From Paenimyroides ummariense (GTDB taxonomy: Bacteria > Bacteroidota > Bacteroidia > Flavobacteriales > Flavobacteriaceae), in assembly GCF_900115115.1 (NCBI RefSeq), contig NZ_FOVI01000004.1:1-64000 (forward strand): a DNA stretch of 64,000 nt. Direction: 5' to 3'. Under the pieces are notes generated by a model. That model searched no databases, had not been told where the DNA came from, and saw only the letters and a list, made by a program, of their open reading frames with translations. Made by a program: the position numbers and the translations under genes. This document shows, piece by piece, positions 1 to 9,498 of this stretch; positions within the stretch are counted from its first letter, which is position 1; each line of letters begins with the position of its first letter.

Positions 1-90
<90 letters not shown>

Positions 91-97
91 TTTTTAG

Positions 98-131
98 AAA
101 GTCCTTATCAGAATTGATAAGGACTTTTTTT
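98..131 (+). terminator. Rho-independent terminator of the rRNA operon
   Basis: Perfect 13-bp inverted repeat (AAAGTCCTTATCA, loop GAAT, TGATAAGGACTTT) followed by a T run, a few bases after the 5S 3' end. Confidence 0.9.
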
Positions 132-147
132 GATTTAATAGGTTTAA

Positions 148-176
148 CCACAGATTACACAGATTGGCACGGATTT
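148..176 (+). repeat. Interspersed CCACAGATTACACAGATT-type repeat, copy 1
   Basis: The motif CCACAGATTACACAGATT followed by GGCACGGATTT sits in non-coding DNA. A near-identical motif in the opposite orientation occurs at 5638-5655. From general knowledge of flavobacterial genomes this looks like a dispersed intergenic repeat. The remainder of 177-270 holds only low-complexity AT sequence. Confidence 0.45.
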
Positions 177-270
177 TAGGCTTACATAGAAACTTTGAAT
201 GTTAAACTTTAAACAAATATTACTCTAAAATCAAACATTCAACATCCGGCATCAAACACCCCAACACACC

Positions 271-395
271 GCAATAAGGATGGAGCGTTTGTTGGAGCTC
301 TTTTGTTGCCCTTCGCCCTTCGATAGGACTCAGGGTACAAAACAAAAAGCGACTCGCGACAGCCCGACCCGTATCAATCGCGGAAGGGATTGCCT
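271..395 (+). ncRNA. Structured intergenic element, possible Flavo-1-type RNA
   Basis: This GC-richer island in the 327-bp gap between the 5S terminator and glmM has the layout I associate with a flavobacterial intergenic RNA family: a GATGGAGCG-type 5' block, a long A/U helix (GCTCTTTTGTTGCCC at 297-311 against GGGTACAAAACAAAAAGC at 333-350), then GCGACAGCCCGACCC and GGAAGGGATTGCC. The loop of the long helix holds CTTCGATAGGACTCAGGG, a REP-like motif. The family assignment is from memory of the pattern and is tentative; polarity (+) is inferred from block order. Confidence 0.4.
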
Positions 396-410
396 TGATT
401 AAAATTTATA

Positions 411-436
411 AAAACTCCTGCATTTGCAGGAGTTTT
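411..436 (-). terminator. Terminator downstream of glmM, possibly bidirectional
   Basis: Perfect inverted repeat AAAACTCCTGC, loop ATTT, GCAGGAGTTTT, 22 bp beyond the glmM stop. T runs on both sides allow termination in either direction, so it could also end the element at 271-395. Confidence 0.75.
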
Positions 437-458
437 AAAATTATTCAATTTGAAAATA

Positions 459-1844
459 TTATTCTACAATATCCCCAATTTCTTTCAATATTTTTTGTGC
501 CAGGTCATCAGCTGCTTTTTGAGATGGTGCTTCGGTATAGATACGAATAATAGGTTCCGTATTTGATTTTCTTAAATGAATCCAAGAATCTGCTAAGTCG
601 ATTTTAACTCCGTCTACAGTGCTGATTTTTTCATTTGCATATAGCTTTTGCATTTCTTCTAAAATAGCATCCACATTAATTTCAGGAGTCAGTTCTATTT
701 TATTTTTACTCATATAATAAGCCGGATACGACGCTCTTAAAGCAGCCACATCTAAATCTTGTTTTGCCAAGTGCGTTAAAAATAAAGCCACACCAACCAA
801 GGCATCGCGACCGTAATGAATTTCTGGATAAATGATTCCTCCGTTACCTTCGCCGCCAATGATAGCATTGTTTTTCTTCATTAATTCTACCACATTCACT
901 TCGCCAACTGCTGATGCTTCGTACATTCCGTTGTGTTTTTCCGTAACATCTCTTAACGCTCGAGAAGACGACATGTTTGAAACCGTATTACCTGGCGTTT
1001 TACTCAATACATAATCGGCAACCGCAACCAACGTATATTCTTCACCAAACATTTCGCCGTTGTTGCTAATAAAAGCTAGACGATCTACATCGGGATCAAC
1101 CACAATACCAAAATCGGCTTTTTCTTTTACAACCAATTCGCAGATATCGGTTAAATGTTCTTTTAAAGGCTCGGGATTGTGAGGAAAATGTCCGTTTGGT
1201 TCACAATAAAGTTCAACCACTTCAACGCCCATTTTCTTTAATAAATCTGGAATTACAATTCCGCCCGAAGAATTTACACCATCAACAACCACCTTGAATT
1301 TTTTGCTTTTTACGGCTTCTACATCAACCAGTTTCAAGTTTAAAACTTCATCGATATGGCGATCCATATAATCGGTAATTTCGGTAATGGTTCCCAACGA
1401 ATCAACATCGGCAAAATCAAAATCATCAGACTCTGCAATTTCTAAAATCAAAGCACCTTCGGCTCCGCTTAAAAATTCGCCTTTATTGTTCAATAATTTC
1501 AGTGCATTCCATTGTTTCGGGTTGTGCGATGCCGTAAGAATAATTCCACCATCAGCTTTTTCCAAAGGAACAGCAACTTCAACGGTTGGCGTGGTAGATA
1601 ATCCTAAATCTATAATATTAATTCCCAATCCAACCAATGTTTGCATAACCAACTGGTGGATCATTGGACCCGAAATGCGCGCATCACGACCAATTACAAC
1701 GGTTAATTTATCTTTTTTTAATCTATTTTTTAGGAAAGTACCATAAGCCGATGCAAATTTTACAGCATCGATCGGAGTTAAATTTTCGCCCACGTTACCA
1801 CCAATGGTTCCGCGAATCCCCGAAATTGATTTTATTAAGGTCAT
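459..1844 (-). CDS. glmM: Phosphoglucosamine mutase
   Basis: Alpha-D-phosphohexomutase family, 461 aa, the usual length. It interconverts glucosamine-6-phosphate and glucosamine-1-phosphate on the route to UDP-GlcNAc for peptidoglycan and LPS. Visible motifs in order: catalytic serine loop TASHNP (residues 104-109, phosphoserine at 106), metal-binding DPDVDRLAF near 250, sugar-binding GEGNGGII, and the C-terminal phosphate-binding RKSNTEPIIRIY. The start is ATG with no Shine-Dalgarno, as usual here. A phosphomannomutase/phosphoglucomutase role cannot be excluded from motifs alone, but the N-terminal SISGIRGT and flavobacterial precedent favour GlmM. Confidence 0.85.
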   Translation of the reverse strand: MTLIKSISGIRGTIGGNVGENLTPIDAVKFASAYGTFLKNRLKKDKLTVVIGRDARISGPMIHQLVMQTLVGLGINIIDLGLSTTPTVEVAVPLEKADGGIILTASHNPKQWNALKLLNNKGEFLSGAEGALILEIAESDDFDFADVDSLGTITEITDYMDRHIDEVLNLKLVDVEAVKSKKFKVVVDGVNSSGGIVIPDLLKKMGVEVVELYCEPNGHFPHNPEPLKEHLTDICELVVKEKADFGIVVDPDVDRLAFISNNGEMFGEEYTLVAVADYVLSKTPGNTVSNMSSSRALRDVTEKHNGMYEASAVGEVNVVELMKKNNAIIGGEGNGGIIYPEIHYGRDALVGVALFLTHLAKQDLDVAALRASYPAYYMSKNKIELTPEINVDAILEEMQKLYANEKISTVDGVKIDLADSWIHLRKSNTEPIIRIYTEAPSQKAADDLAQKILKEIGDIVE

Positions 1845-1911
1845 TTATTTACATTTTTTAACAAACAAATATAAAGATTACTTTATTAATTATTAGAAAT
1901 AGAAAGTTTAA

Positions 1912-2748
1912 TTATTTGTAAATGATTTCACGTTCGGTAATCATGAAGCCCTCATTGTCAACATACGTTTCTTTTATCCAATTATTATGTTTATCATAGG
2001 AATATTTAGTTTTGTTATCTGTTTTTTTTATTGAAGATATCGAATTTTCAGGTTTTATGGTATTGTTAAATTCGATACTTTCTCTATCATAAACTAGCTG
2101 TTCTGTTACATAATATGTATTATCTTCTTTGTATGCCCAAGTTATTATATAGTCAATATTATGGTTGTAGGTTCTAATTTTTTTAACCAATTGATGAGCT
2201 TCATTATATAAATAGTAAATAATAGATTTGTCGTTATTAAAATAAATACTTTCTTCTCTGATAAGTAGATTCCTAGAATTAAAATACCTATTGGTTATTT
2301 GCGATTTAGTATTAACAGCCTCTAATTTTTTTACAATATTTTCTTTTTTATCGTAATACCAACGTTTAGTATTTTCAGGGCGGAACATATTTTTTTCATT
2401 AGTAGGATTATTATCTTCTATAACATATTTCAAAGTATTTTTGTCTTCATAATACTCATAAATGATCTTAAAAATGGTATCATTTGTTTTATTGTCAATG
2501 CGATAAAAATATTTATATGGATATTCATCTACATAAATCTCTGTATCCCAAAAATAACCTAAAAATTTATTTTTTGAATCTATTTCGTAATATATCGTTT
2601 TAACGTATTTTACTTTTTCAATATCGTTTAATTCAGGAAAAAATCTTTTAGGACTGGGTTCTGTTATATATCTGTCATCAGTTTTTTGTGAATATCCTGA
2701 AATACTTATAAGTAAAAAGTATAAAATATATATGGTTAGTTGTTTCAT
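1912..2748 (-). CDS. Secreted protein of unknown function with YD/RHS-like repeats
   Basis: I do not recognise a named family. The start is placed at the internal Met that begins a clear signal peptide (MKQLTIYILYFLLISISG, cleavage near GYS-Q); the open frame extends 14 codons further upstream, but that stretch would bury the signal peptide. The mature protein (about 255 aa) is rich in Tyr, Asn and Lys and contains strand pairs such as YFNSRNLLIREE, YYLYNEAHQLVKK and YSYDKHNNWIKE, resembling degenerate YD/RHS or YwqK-type beta repeats. It stands alone between glmM and a divergent gene. AT content is higher than in its neighbours. Confidence 0.6.
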   Translation of the reverse strand: MKQLTIYILYFLLISISGYSQKTDDRYITEPSPKRFFPELNDIEKVKYVKTIYYEIDSKNKFLGYFWDTEIYVDEYPYKYFYRIDNKTNDTIFKIIYEYYEDKNTLKYVIEDNNPTNEKNMFRPENTKRWYYDKKENIVKKLEAVNTKSQITNRYFNSRNLLIREESIYFNNDKSIIYYLYNEAHQLVKKIRTYNHNIDYIITWAYKEDNTYYVTEQLVYDRESIEFNNTIKPENSISSIKKTDNKTKYSYDKHNNWIKETYVDNEGFMITEREIIYK

Positions 2749-2853
2749 CTTGGATAAAGTTGTGAAATTTGAAAATGTTTTCAATATCAAAGATATAAAA
2801 ACTAGAATGAAATGATTTTCTTATATTAGAAGTCTAATCAGCATGGTTTTTTA

Positions 2854-3456
2854 ATGAATTTTCTAGCGCATATTTATTTATCGGGAACGAATGAACGCAT
2901 ACAGATCGGCAATTTTATGGGCGATGGTATCCGTGGGAAAGACTACGAACATTACCATTCCGATATTCAGTTAGGTGTTTTACTGCATCGTTCTATTGAT
3001 AGTTTTACAGATTTTCATCCGATATTTCGTCAATCAAAATACCGATTGGTTCCAAAATTTAATCATTTTTCGGGGATTATTATCGATATGTTTTACGATC
3101 ATTTTCTGGCGAAGGAATGGAACATGTATCATCATGAAGATTTAGCCGTTTTTACCCAACGATTTTATCAAAGTTTAGAAAATCATAAAGACGAACTCAA
3201 TATAAAAACCCGTGATTTACTGCCTTATCTTGTAAATCAGAATTGGCTGGAACGCTATGCACATTTAACCGATTTACAGCAGATTTTAAAACAGATGGAT
3301 CAGCGTTTTCCGTTAAAATCAAACATGTACGAAGCGGTTGATGATTTATATGCGAATTACGAAGATTTTCAGCGTGAATTTCATTTGTTTTTTAAAGACT
3401 TAATGGTGCATGCCGAAGCAGAACGATTTAGAATTGCAGAAGAACTTAAAAAATGA
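2854..3456 (+). CDS. Acyl carrier protein phosphodiesterase (AcpH-like, DUF479)
   Basis: A 200-aa protein of the AcpH family, which removes 4'-phosphopantetheine from holo-ACP. The family start MNFLAHIYLSG, the GNFMGDGIRG motif, HRSIDSFTDFHP and the metal-site segment DMFYDHFLA are all present, arranged as in E. coli AcpH. It is monocistronic, with a new promoter for the next gene overlapping its end. In Bacteroidota the exact substrate of AcpH homologues is untested, so the function is by family. Confidence 0.8.
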   Translation: MNFLAHIYLSGTNERIQIGNFMGDGIRGKDYEHYHSDIQLGVLLHRSIDSFTDFHPIFRQSKYRLVPKFNHFSGIIIDMFYDHFLAKEWNMYHHEDLAVFTQRFYQSLENHKDELNIKTRDLLPYLVNQNWLERYAHLTDLQQILKQMDQRFPLKSNMYEAVDDLYANYEDFQREFHLFFKDLMVHAEAERFRIAEELKK

Positions 3457-3487
3457 TTGGGTTTTAATTTTAAGTAAGTTACTTTTG
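3457..3487 (+). promoter_or_regulatory. Promoter of the ClC gene giving a leaderless or near-leaderless mRNA
   Basis: TTGG at 3457-3460, 19-bp spacer, TACTTTTG at 3480-3487. This fits the Bacteroidota TTG-N19-TAnnTTTG consensus. Only 4 bp separate the -7 box from the ATG at 3492, so the transcript should start at or next to the start codon. Confidence 0.65.
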
Positions 3488-3491
3488 CATA

Positions 3492-5300
3492 ATGGACGCA
3501 GCCAAAAACAAAAAAAATAGATTTAAAAAAACTTTTCGATACCTTGAAGGAATATTGTATTTATTAAAAACAATTATTTCCGATCGACAGTTTTTATATA
3601 TTTCGTGTGTTTTGGTCGGCATTTCTTCTGCGTTGGCGGTTATTCTTTTAAAATCGTTTGCACACAGTGTTTTTAAATTGGCAACTTATTTAGATACTAT
3701 TTATAAATTGCCATTTTCAAATAGTATTTTTCCTGTAATTGGAATTTTGCTCACCGTTTTTATCATTAAAAAGTTTTTAGACGGATCTATAGAAAAAGGC
3801 ACCAGCCAAATTATGATTGCGGTTGCAAAGAAATCGGGTTACATGCCCAGAAAGCAAATGTACGCGCAAATTATTACCAGTTCGTTAACGGTTGGTATGG
3901 GTGGATCTGCCGGATTAGAATCTCCTATTACTATTACAGGCGCCGCATTTGGGTCAAACTTTGCACAAAATTTTCGTTTTAATTATAAAGATCGAACATT
4001 GTTATTGGCATGCGGTGTGGCATCGGGAATTGCAGCTGCGTTTAACGCCCCAATTGCCGGTGTTTTGTTCGCTATTGAAGTAATTATTGCCGATATGAGC
4101 GTTACGGCGTTTATCCCTTTAATGATTTCATCGGCAACCGGAGCCATTGTTTCGGCAGTGGTTTTAAAAGAAAGCATCATATTAAATTTTAAAAGTCAGT
4201 TTACTTTTGATTATTCCAACATTGGCTATTATGTGCTGGTAGGCGTTGCTGCCGGTTTTTTCTCTATATATCACGCTCGAATGTTTCGCAAGGTAGAACA
4301 TTTTGCATCGAACCTTCCGTTTGGCACGTATCGTAAAGCCTTGATTGGTGCGAGTATGTTGGCGGTTCTTATCTTTCTTTTCCCAACACTTTTTGGAGAA
4401 GGATATGAAAGTATTAAATCTTTAGCAAATAACAATGCTGCCGATATCCTTGAAAATTCATTATTAGAAAAATTCCGTAAAAACCCGTGGATTGTTTTGG
4501 TTTTTGTGGGTTTGACAGCATTTATAAAAAGTATTGCAACTGGGTTAACACTTGGTTCGGGCGGAAACGGCGGTAATTTTGCTCCATCGCTTTTTGTTGG
4601 ATCTTATCTGGGATACATGGTGGCTAAGTTTATTGAGTTGATCGGACTTAAAAAGTTACCGATCGAAAATTTTACCGTTGTAGGTATGGCAGCCGTTTTA
4701 AGCGGATTATTCCATGCGCCATTAACTGCCATTTTCCTGATTGCCGAAATCACCGGCGGTTACGGTTTAATGGTTCCGTTGTTGATTGTTTCATCGATTA
4801 GTTTTGCAATTTCGAAACGATACGATAATTATTCTATGGATATTTTTACCATTGCAGATAAAGGCTTGGTGTTTACATCAGACAAAGACAAAAATATTTT
4901 GAATAAGATCGAATTACACAACATTTACAGTAACGATGCCGAAGTTTTAACAACAGAAAACTCTATGTACGATGTTAAAAATCTGTTTTTAACAACCAGT
5001 CAAACGTTTATTCCTATAATTAATGAAGAACGAAATGTGTTGGGAATTATTTATTTGAATGATGTTCGATCTATATTATTTAACAATTACAAATTAAGTT
5101 CCACATTTATAGAAACCGAAATGAAACCTGCTTTTTCGGTATCGCTTTCAGAAAACACAGGAAATGCACTTCAAATGATAGACGAAAACCATTTGTCTGA
5201 AATACTCGTTACCCAGCAAAACAAACTCATTGGCTACGTTACTAAAGTGAAAATTTTAGAAGTTTACCGAGAAAATTTAAAGAATTTAAGGATAGAATAG
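3492..5300 (+). CDS. ClC-family chloride channel/transporter with C-terminal CBS pair
   Basis: 602-aa integral membrane protein with the ClC fold (about residues 35-440) and a cytoplasmic CBS-type region (about 460-600). The gating-glutamate loop is GGSAGLESP, the internal proton-glutamate segment is AFNAPIAGVLFAIE, and the third pore motif is GSGGNGGNFAPSL, matching GxFxP. The first pore motif, usually GSGIP, reads KGTSQI here, so the anion-coordinating serine is displaced. Both glutamates typical of H+/Cl- exchangers are kept. Function by family: anion transport across the inner membrane, gated by the CBS domains. Confidence 0.85.
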   Translation: MDAAKNKKNRFKKTFRYLEGILYLLKTIISDRQFLYISCVLVGISSALAVILLKSFAHSVFKLATYLDTIYKLPFSNSIFPVIGILLTVFIIKKFLDGSIEKGTSQIMIAVAKKSGYMPRKQMYAQIITSSLTVGMGGSAGLESPITITGAAFGSNFAQNFRFNYKDRTLLLACGVASGIAAAFNAPIAGVLFAIEVIIADMSVTAFIPLMISSATGAIVSAVVLKESIILNFKSQFTFDYSNIGYYVLVGVAAGFFSIYHARMFRKVEHFASNLPFGTYRKALIGASMLAVLIFLFPTLFGEGYESIKSLANNNAADILENSLLEKFRKNPWIVLVFVGLTAFIKSIATGLTLGSGGNGGNFAPSLFVGSYLGYMVAKFIELIGLKKLPIENFTVVGMAAVLSGLFHAPLTAIFLIAEITGGYGLMVPLLIVSSISFAISKRYDNYSMDIFTIADKGLVFTSDKDKNILNKIELHNIYSNDAEVLTTENSMYDVKNLFLTTSQTFIPIINEERNVLGIIYLNDVRSILFNNYKLSSTFIETEMKPAFSVSLSENTGNALQMIDENHLSEILVTQQNKLIGYVTKVKILEVYRENLKNLRIE

Positions 5301-5315
5301 CTTAAATATAATATT

Positions 5316-5627
5316 ATGCCGAGTAAAGAGGAAATAGAAAAAAGAAAACTTTTAAAAAAGCAATTAAGAGAGAATGCTAGGAAAGAATTTGAAGAAAATC
5401 TACCAATTTCAAGACATTATTTCAAGACGATTTTTGACTATTTGAATGATTATTTAGAGCAAAATGAATGTGATCATACTTTAAATACTACACTTGAAAT
5501 ATTAAGGAATCAAAATATAACTAACGTTCAAGAAACTATTAGTTGGTTAAATAAAAATGGTGGTTATTGTGACTGTGAGGTTTTGTATAATGTAGAGGAG
5601 TTATTTGATGAAGATGCTATCCTTTAG
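5316..5627 (+). CDS. DUF2695 family protein
   Basis: 103-aa soluble protein, 15 bp after the ClC gene and probably co-transcribed. A charged N-terminal helix (about 1-30) precedes the family signature near the C terminus: ITNVQETISWLNKNGGYCDCEVLYNVEE. The Cys-x-Cys in GYCDCE is typical of DUF2695. The family has no established function; the signature resembles small modules found alone or appended to other proteins. Confidence 0.7.
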   Translation: MPSKEEIEKRKLLKKQLRENARKEFEENLPISRHYFKTIFDYLNDYLEQNECDHTLNTTLEILRNQNITNVQETISWLNKNGGYCDCEVLYNVEELFDEDAIL

Positions 5628-5637
5628 AATAAATCAA

Positions 5638-5655
5638 AATCTGTGCATCTGTGGG
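5638..5655 (-). repeat. Interspersed CCACAGAT-type repeat, copy 2
   Basis: Read on the minus strand this is CCCACAGATGCACAGATT, matching the copy at 148-165 apart from a few bases. It lies in the short gap before uvrA. Confidence 0.4.
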
Positions 5656-5708
5656 AGAAATAAAAACTTTTTACCAAACCTTTAATATCTTAAAAACAAA
5701 GCAATTTG

Positions 5709-5716
5709 TATATTTG
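5709..5716 (+). promoter_or_regulatory. -7 box of uvrA
   Basis: TATATTTG, 16 bp before the ATG at 5733. It lies inside the upstream TTG-initiated extension of the frame, which argues that the extension is not translated. No clear -33 TTTG at the right spacing. Confidence 0.6.
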
Positions 5717-5732
5717 CACTTTGAATTTTTCT

Positions 5733-8564
5733 ATGCAAAACCAAGATGATAATATACAGGTTTTGGGCGCTCGCGTTCACAACTTAAAAAATATAGATGT
5801 TACCATTCCGCGCGAAAAACTGGTGGTTATTACAGGTTTATCGGGTTCCGGAAAATCCTCTTTAGCTTTTGATACCATTTATGCCGAAGGGCAGCGCCGT
5901 TATATTGAAACATTTGCTTCGTATGCGCGTCAGTTTTTGGGTGGATTGGAACGACCAGATGTTGATAAGATCGACGGATTGTCACCGGTTATTGCCATTG
6001 AACAAAAAACGGTGAACAAAAATCCGCGATCAACCGTTGGAACCATCACCGAAATTTACGATTTCATCCGTTTGCTTTTTGCCCGTGCTTCTGATGCCTA
6101 TTCTTACGAAACAGGCGAAAAAATGGTCAGCTATTCCGATGAACAAATCCAACAACTTATTACCGAAAATTATTCCGGGCAGCGAATCAATATCTTATCG
6201 CCCGTAATTCGTTCGCGTAAAGGACATTATCGTGAATTGTTCGATCAAATTGCCAAGCAAGGTTTTGTAAAAGTGCGTGTTGATGGCGAAATTCGAGATA
6301 TTGTTTCGGGTATGAAATTGGATCGATATAAAACACACGATATAGAAATTGTTATTGATCGTTTGGCGGTTGATGATACCGAAGATACGCAGAAACGCTT
6401 GGCAGAAAGCATAAAAACGGCAATGTATCACGGGGAAGATATTATGGTAGTTTTGCCGCACGAAGGTGAAACTCCGAGATTTTTCAGCCGACATTTAATG
6501 TGTCCAAGTTCGGGAATTTCCTATCCCATTCCCGAACCAAACAGCTTTTCGTTCAATTCGCCAAAAGGTGCATGTCCGGTTTGTAACGGTTTGGGAACGA
6601 TCAACGAAATCAACCTTAAAAAAATTATTCCAAATAACGAACTTTCTATAAAAGCTGGTGGAATTGAACCTATTGGCGAACAAAAAAGCACTTGGATTTT
6701 TAAGCAATTAGAGATTATTGCACAACGTTACGAATTTAAATTGACCGATCCTATTAAAGACATTCCAGCCGATGCGCTAGATGTTATTTTAAACGGTGGA
6801 AAAGAAAGTTTTTCGGTTGCATCGAAAATTTTGGGAATTACCAAAGACTATAAAATTGATTTTGAAGGAATATCAAACTTTATAAAAAATCAGTTTAACG
6901 ATGCGCCAACAGCGGCAATTAAACGTTGGGCTGGCGATTTTATGGACGAAATTACCTGTCCCGAATGTAATGGTTCTCGCTTGCGAAAAGAATCGCTTTA
7001 TTTTAAAGTGAATAACAACAATATTGCCGATTTGGCATCAATGGATTTGGATCAGTTAAGTGATTGGTTTGGTAGCTTGAATGAAAATTTGAGTTCTAAA
7101 CAACAAGTAATTGCTGGCGAAGTCGTTAAAGAAATTTCTACCCGATTGTCGTTTTTGTTAGATGTTGGTTTGAATTATCTTACCTTAAATCGATCGTCAA
7201 AAACCCTTTCTGGTGGCGAAGCTCAGCGTATTCGTTTGGCAACTCAAATTGGTTCACAGTTGGTTGGCGTTCTGTATATTTTAGATGAGCCGAGTATTGG
7301 CTTGCATCAGCGCGATAATGAAAAATTAATTACTTCGTTAAAACAGTTGCGCGATGTAGGCAATTCGATTTTAGTGGTTGAACACGATAAAGACATGATT
7401 GAAGAAGCCGATTATGTGATTGATATTGGTCCGAAAGCCGGTTTAAACGGCGGACAAATTATCAGCTCAGGTACACCGGCAGAATTGTTGAAAGAGGAAA
7501 CCATTACGGCACAATATTTAAACGGAAATTTAAATATTCCGATTCCAACAGAACGTAGAAAAGGCAACGGTAAAACCTTGAAACTTTTTGGTGCAAAAGG
7601 AAATAACCTAAAAAATGTAACGGTTGAATTTCCGTTAGGAACGTTGATTTGTGTGTCTGGAGTTTCAGGTTCTGGTAAATCAACCTTAATTAATGAAACG
7701 CTGTATCCAATATTAAACGAGCATTTTTTCAATGCAATTAAAGTTCCGCAGGCTTTCGATAAAATTGAAGGATTAGAAAATATTGATAAAGTGATCGGCA
7801 TCGATCAAAGTCCGATTGGTAGAACACCACGTTCAAATCCTGCAACATATACCGAAGTTTTTTCGGAAATCAGAACCTTGTTTACCAAAACACCTGAAGC
7901 AAGTATTCGTGGTTACAAACCAGGACGCTTTAGCTTTAACGTTAAAGGCGGACGTTGCGAAACCTGCGAAGGATCGGGCTTGCGAACCATTGAAATGGGC
8001 TTTTTACCCGATGTTTATGTAGAATGTGAAACTTGTCAGGGTAAGCGTTTTAACCGCGAAACTTTGGAAATTCGCTATAAAGGAAAATCTATTGCGGATA
8101 TTCTGGATATGACGATTGAAGAAAGTGTGCCGTTTTTTGAAAATATCCCTAAAATTTATCGTAAATTAAAAACCATTCAAGATGTTGGTTTGGGGTATAT
8201 TACGTTGGGGCAGCAAAGTACTACGTTGTCTGGTGGTGAAGCACAACGTATTAAATTGGCAACCGAATTATCTAAAAAAGATACCGGAAATACGTTTTAT
8301 ATTTTAGATGAACCTACAACCGGTCTGCATTTTGAAGATATTCGCGTGTTAATGGAAGTATTGCAGCAGTTGGTAGATAAAGGAAATACCGTTTTAATTA
8401 TCGAACATAATTTAGACGTTATTAAAATTGCCGATCATATTATTGATATCGGTCCCGAAGGTGGTAAAAATGGAGGCGAAGTTGTCGCTTTTGGTACACC
8501 TGAAAAAGTAGCTAAAAGCAAAAAAAGCCATACCGCACGTTTTTTAAAGAAAGAATTAAAGTAA
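5733..8564 (+). CDS. uvrA: Excinuclease ABC subunit A
   Basis: 943-aa UvrA, the damage-recognition ATPase of nucleotide excision repair that loads UvrB (uvrB is at 53.1 kb in this window). It has two ABC cassettes: Walker [10 protein letters not shown] and GVSGSGKST, signatures [12 protein letters not shown] and [12 protein letters not shown], and Walker [11 protein letters not shown] and [10 protein letters not shown]. Zinc-finger cysteines are visible in [16 protein letters not shown] and [14 protein letters not shown]. Start chosen at ATG 5733 ([19 protein letters not shown]) because the upstream TTG would lie before the -7 box. Confidence 0.97.
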   Translation: MQNQDDNIQVLGARVHNLKNIDVTIPREKLVVITGLSGSGKSSLAFDTIYAEGQRRYIETFASYARQFLGGLERPDVDKIDGLSPVIAIEQKTVNKNPRSTVGTITEIYDFIRLLFARASDAYSYETGEKMVSYSDEQIQQLITENYSGQRINILSPVIRSRKGHYRELFDQIAKQGFVKVRVDGEIRDIVSGMKLDRYKTHDIEIVIDRLAVDDTEDTQKRLAESIKTAMYHGEDIMVVLPHEGETPRFFSRHLMCPSSGISYPIPEPNSFSFNSPKGACPVCNGLGTINEINLKKIIPNNELSIKAGGIEPIGEQKSTWIFKQLEIIAQRYEFKLTDPIKDIPADALDVILNGGKESFSVASKILGITKDYKIDFEGISNFIKNQFNDAPTAAIKRWAGDFMDEITCPECNGSRLRKESLYFKVNNNNIADLASMDLDQLSDWFGSLNENLSSKQQVIAGEVVKEISTRLSFLLDVGLNYLTLNRSSKTLSGGEAQRIRLATQIGSQLVGVLYILDEPSIGLHQRDNEKLITSLKQLRDVGNSILVVEHDKDMIEEADYVIDIGPKAGLNGGQIISSGTPAELLKEETITAQYLNGNLNIPIPTERRKGNGKTLKLFGAKGNNLKNVTVEFPLGTLICVSGVSGSGKSTLINETLYPILNEHFFNAIKVPQAFDKIEGLENIDKVIGIDQSPIGRTPRSNPATYTEVFSEIRTLFTKTPEASIRGYKPGRFSFNVKGGRCETCEGSGLRTIEMGFLPDVYVECETCQGKRFNRETLEIRYKGKSIADILDMTIEESVPFFENIPKIYRKLKTIQDVGLGYITLGQQSTTLSGGEAQRIKLATELSKKDTGNTFYILDEPTTGLHFEDIRVLMEVLQQLVDKGNTVLIIEHNLDVIKIADHIIDIGPEGGKNGGEVVAFGTPEKVAKSKKSHTARFLKKELK

Positions 8565-8689
8565 TAGGTTTTATGTTGTATGTTCTAAGTTTATGTATGT
8601 TAGAGTTTTTAACTTGAACTTCGAACTACTAAAACATCCGAGATAAACGATTAAACCTAAAACAAATCAACAATTAAACAAAAAAATAT

Positions 8690-9412
8690 ATGGAAGAAAA
8701 TTTATCAGAAGAAGATATCAGAATAAAAGAAAGTTTAACGCAGAAATCGTGGAACGAAATCAAAACAAACGATTCGTGGGCAATTTTTAAAATAATGTCT
8801 GAATTTGTAAACGGATACGAAAAAATGGGACGCATTGGTCCGTGTGTATCTATTTTTGGTTCGGCACGTACAAAGAACGACAATCAATATTACAAATTGG
8901 CAGAAGAAATTGCCTTTAAAATAAGTAAAGCAGGTTACGGCGTAATTTCGGGTGGTGGTCCGGGTATTATGGAAGCTGCCAATAAAGGAGCACATTTAGG
9001 TGGTGGTGCATCGGTAGGTTTAAATATCGATCTACCTTTTGAACAACATTTTAATCCGTATATCGATCACGATAAAAACCTGCAGTTCGATTATTTCTTT
9101 GTACGTAAAGTAATGTTCGTAAAATATTCGCAAGGTTTTGTTGTAATGCCGGGTGGCTTTGGAACGTTAGACGAGTTGTTTGAAGCAATTACCTTAATTC
9201 AAACCAAGAAAATTGGTAAATTTCCTATTATATTAGTTGGTCGTGAATTTTGGTCGGGTTTGCTTGATTGGATAAAAACGGTAATGATCGAAAAATATTT
9301 TAACGCATCACCCGAAGATTTAAACCTTATTAAAGTGGTTGATACAGCCGATGAAGTAGTTACCATCATTGATAACTTCTATAAAAAATACAATTTAAGT
9401 CCGAATTTTTAA
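8690..9412 (+). CDS. LOG-family nucleoside-5'-monophosphate phosphoribohydrolase (TIGR00730)
   Basis: 240-aa LOG/YgdH-like protein. It carries the nucleotide-binding GGGPGIMEAANKGA and the catalytic PGGFGTLDELFE, the two hallmark motifs of cytokinin-activating LOG enzymes and their bacterial relatives, which cleave the N-glycosidic bond of nucleoside monophosphates. The N terminus (about 1-35) is a charged extension. It is monocistronic, followed by its own terminator. Physiological substrate unknown (AMP or a modified purine nucleotide by family). Confidence 0.85.
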   Translation: MEENLSEEDIRIKESLTQKSWNEIKTNDSWAIFKIMSEFVNGYEKMGRIGPCVSIFGSARTKNDNQYYKLAEEIAFKISKAGYGVISGGGPGIMEAANKGAHLGGGASVGLNIDLPFEQHFNPYIDHDKNLQFDYFFVRKVMFVKYSQGFVVMPGGFGTLDELFEAITLIQTKKIGKFPIILVGREFWSGLLDWIKTVMIEKYFNASPEDLNLIKVVDTADEVVTIIDNFYKKYNLSPNF

Positions 9413-9418
9413 TACACC

Positions 9419-9448
9419 AATCCGTTTTCAAAAGAAACGGATTTTTTT
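9419..9448 (+). terminator. Terminator after the LOG gene
   Basis: Inverted repeat AATCCGTTT / AAACGGATT followed by TTTTTTT. Confidence 0.85.
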
Positions 9449-9470
9449 ATGCCAATTTGCAAGAACTATC

Positions 9471-9478
9471 TATCTTTG
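9471..9478 (+). promoter_or_regulatory. -7 box of hutI
   Basis: TATCTTTG, 20 bp upstream of ATG 9499, inside the TTG-initiated extension of the frame. Confidence 0.55.
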
Positions 9479-9498
9479 AAAAGAATCAAAACAATGAA

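Noticed and set aside
832-1746. Plus-strand open frames opposite glmM
   Set aside because: They mirror glmM codons on the other strand and lack promoters or protein-like composition; the same applies to antisense frames in uvrA, btuB, mnmE, uvrB and the helicase gene.
5706-5732. TTG-initiated N-terminal extension of UvrA
   Set aside because: The -7 box TATATTTG at 5709-5716 lies inside it and the UvrA family starts at the later Met.
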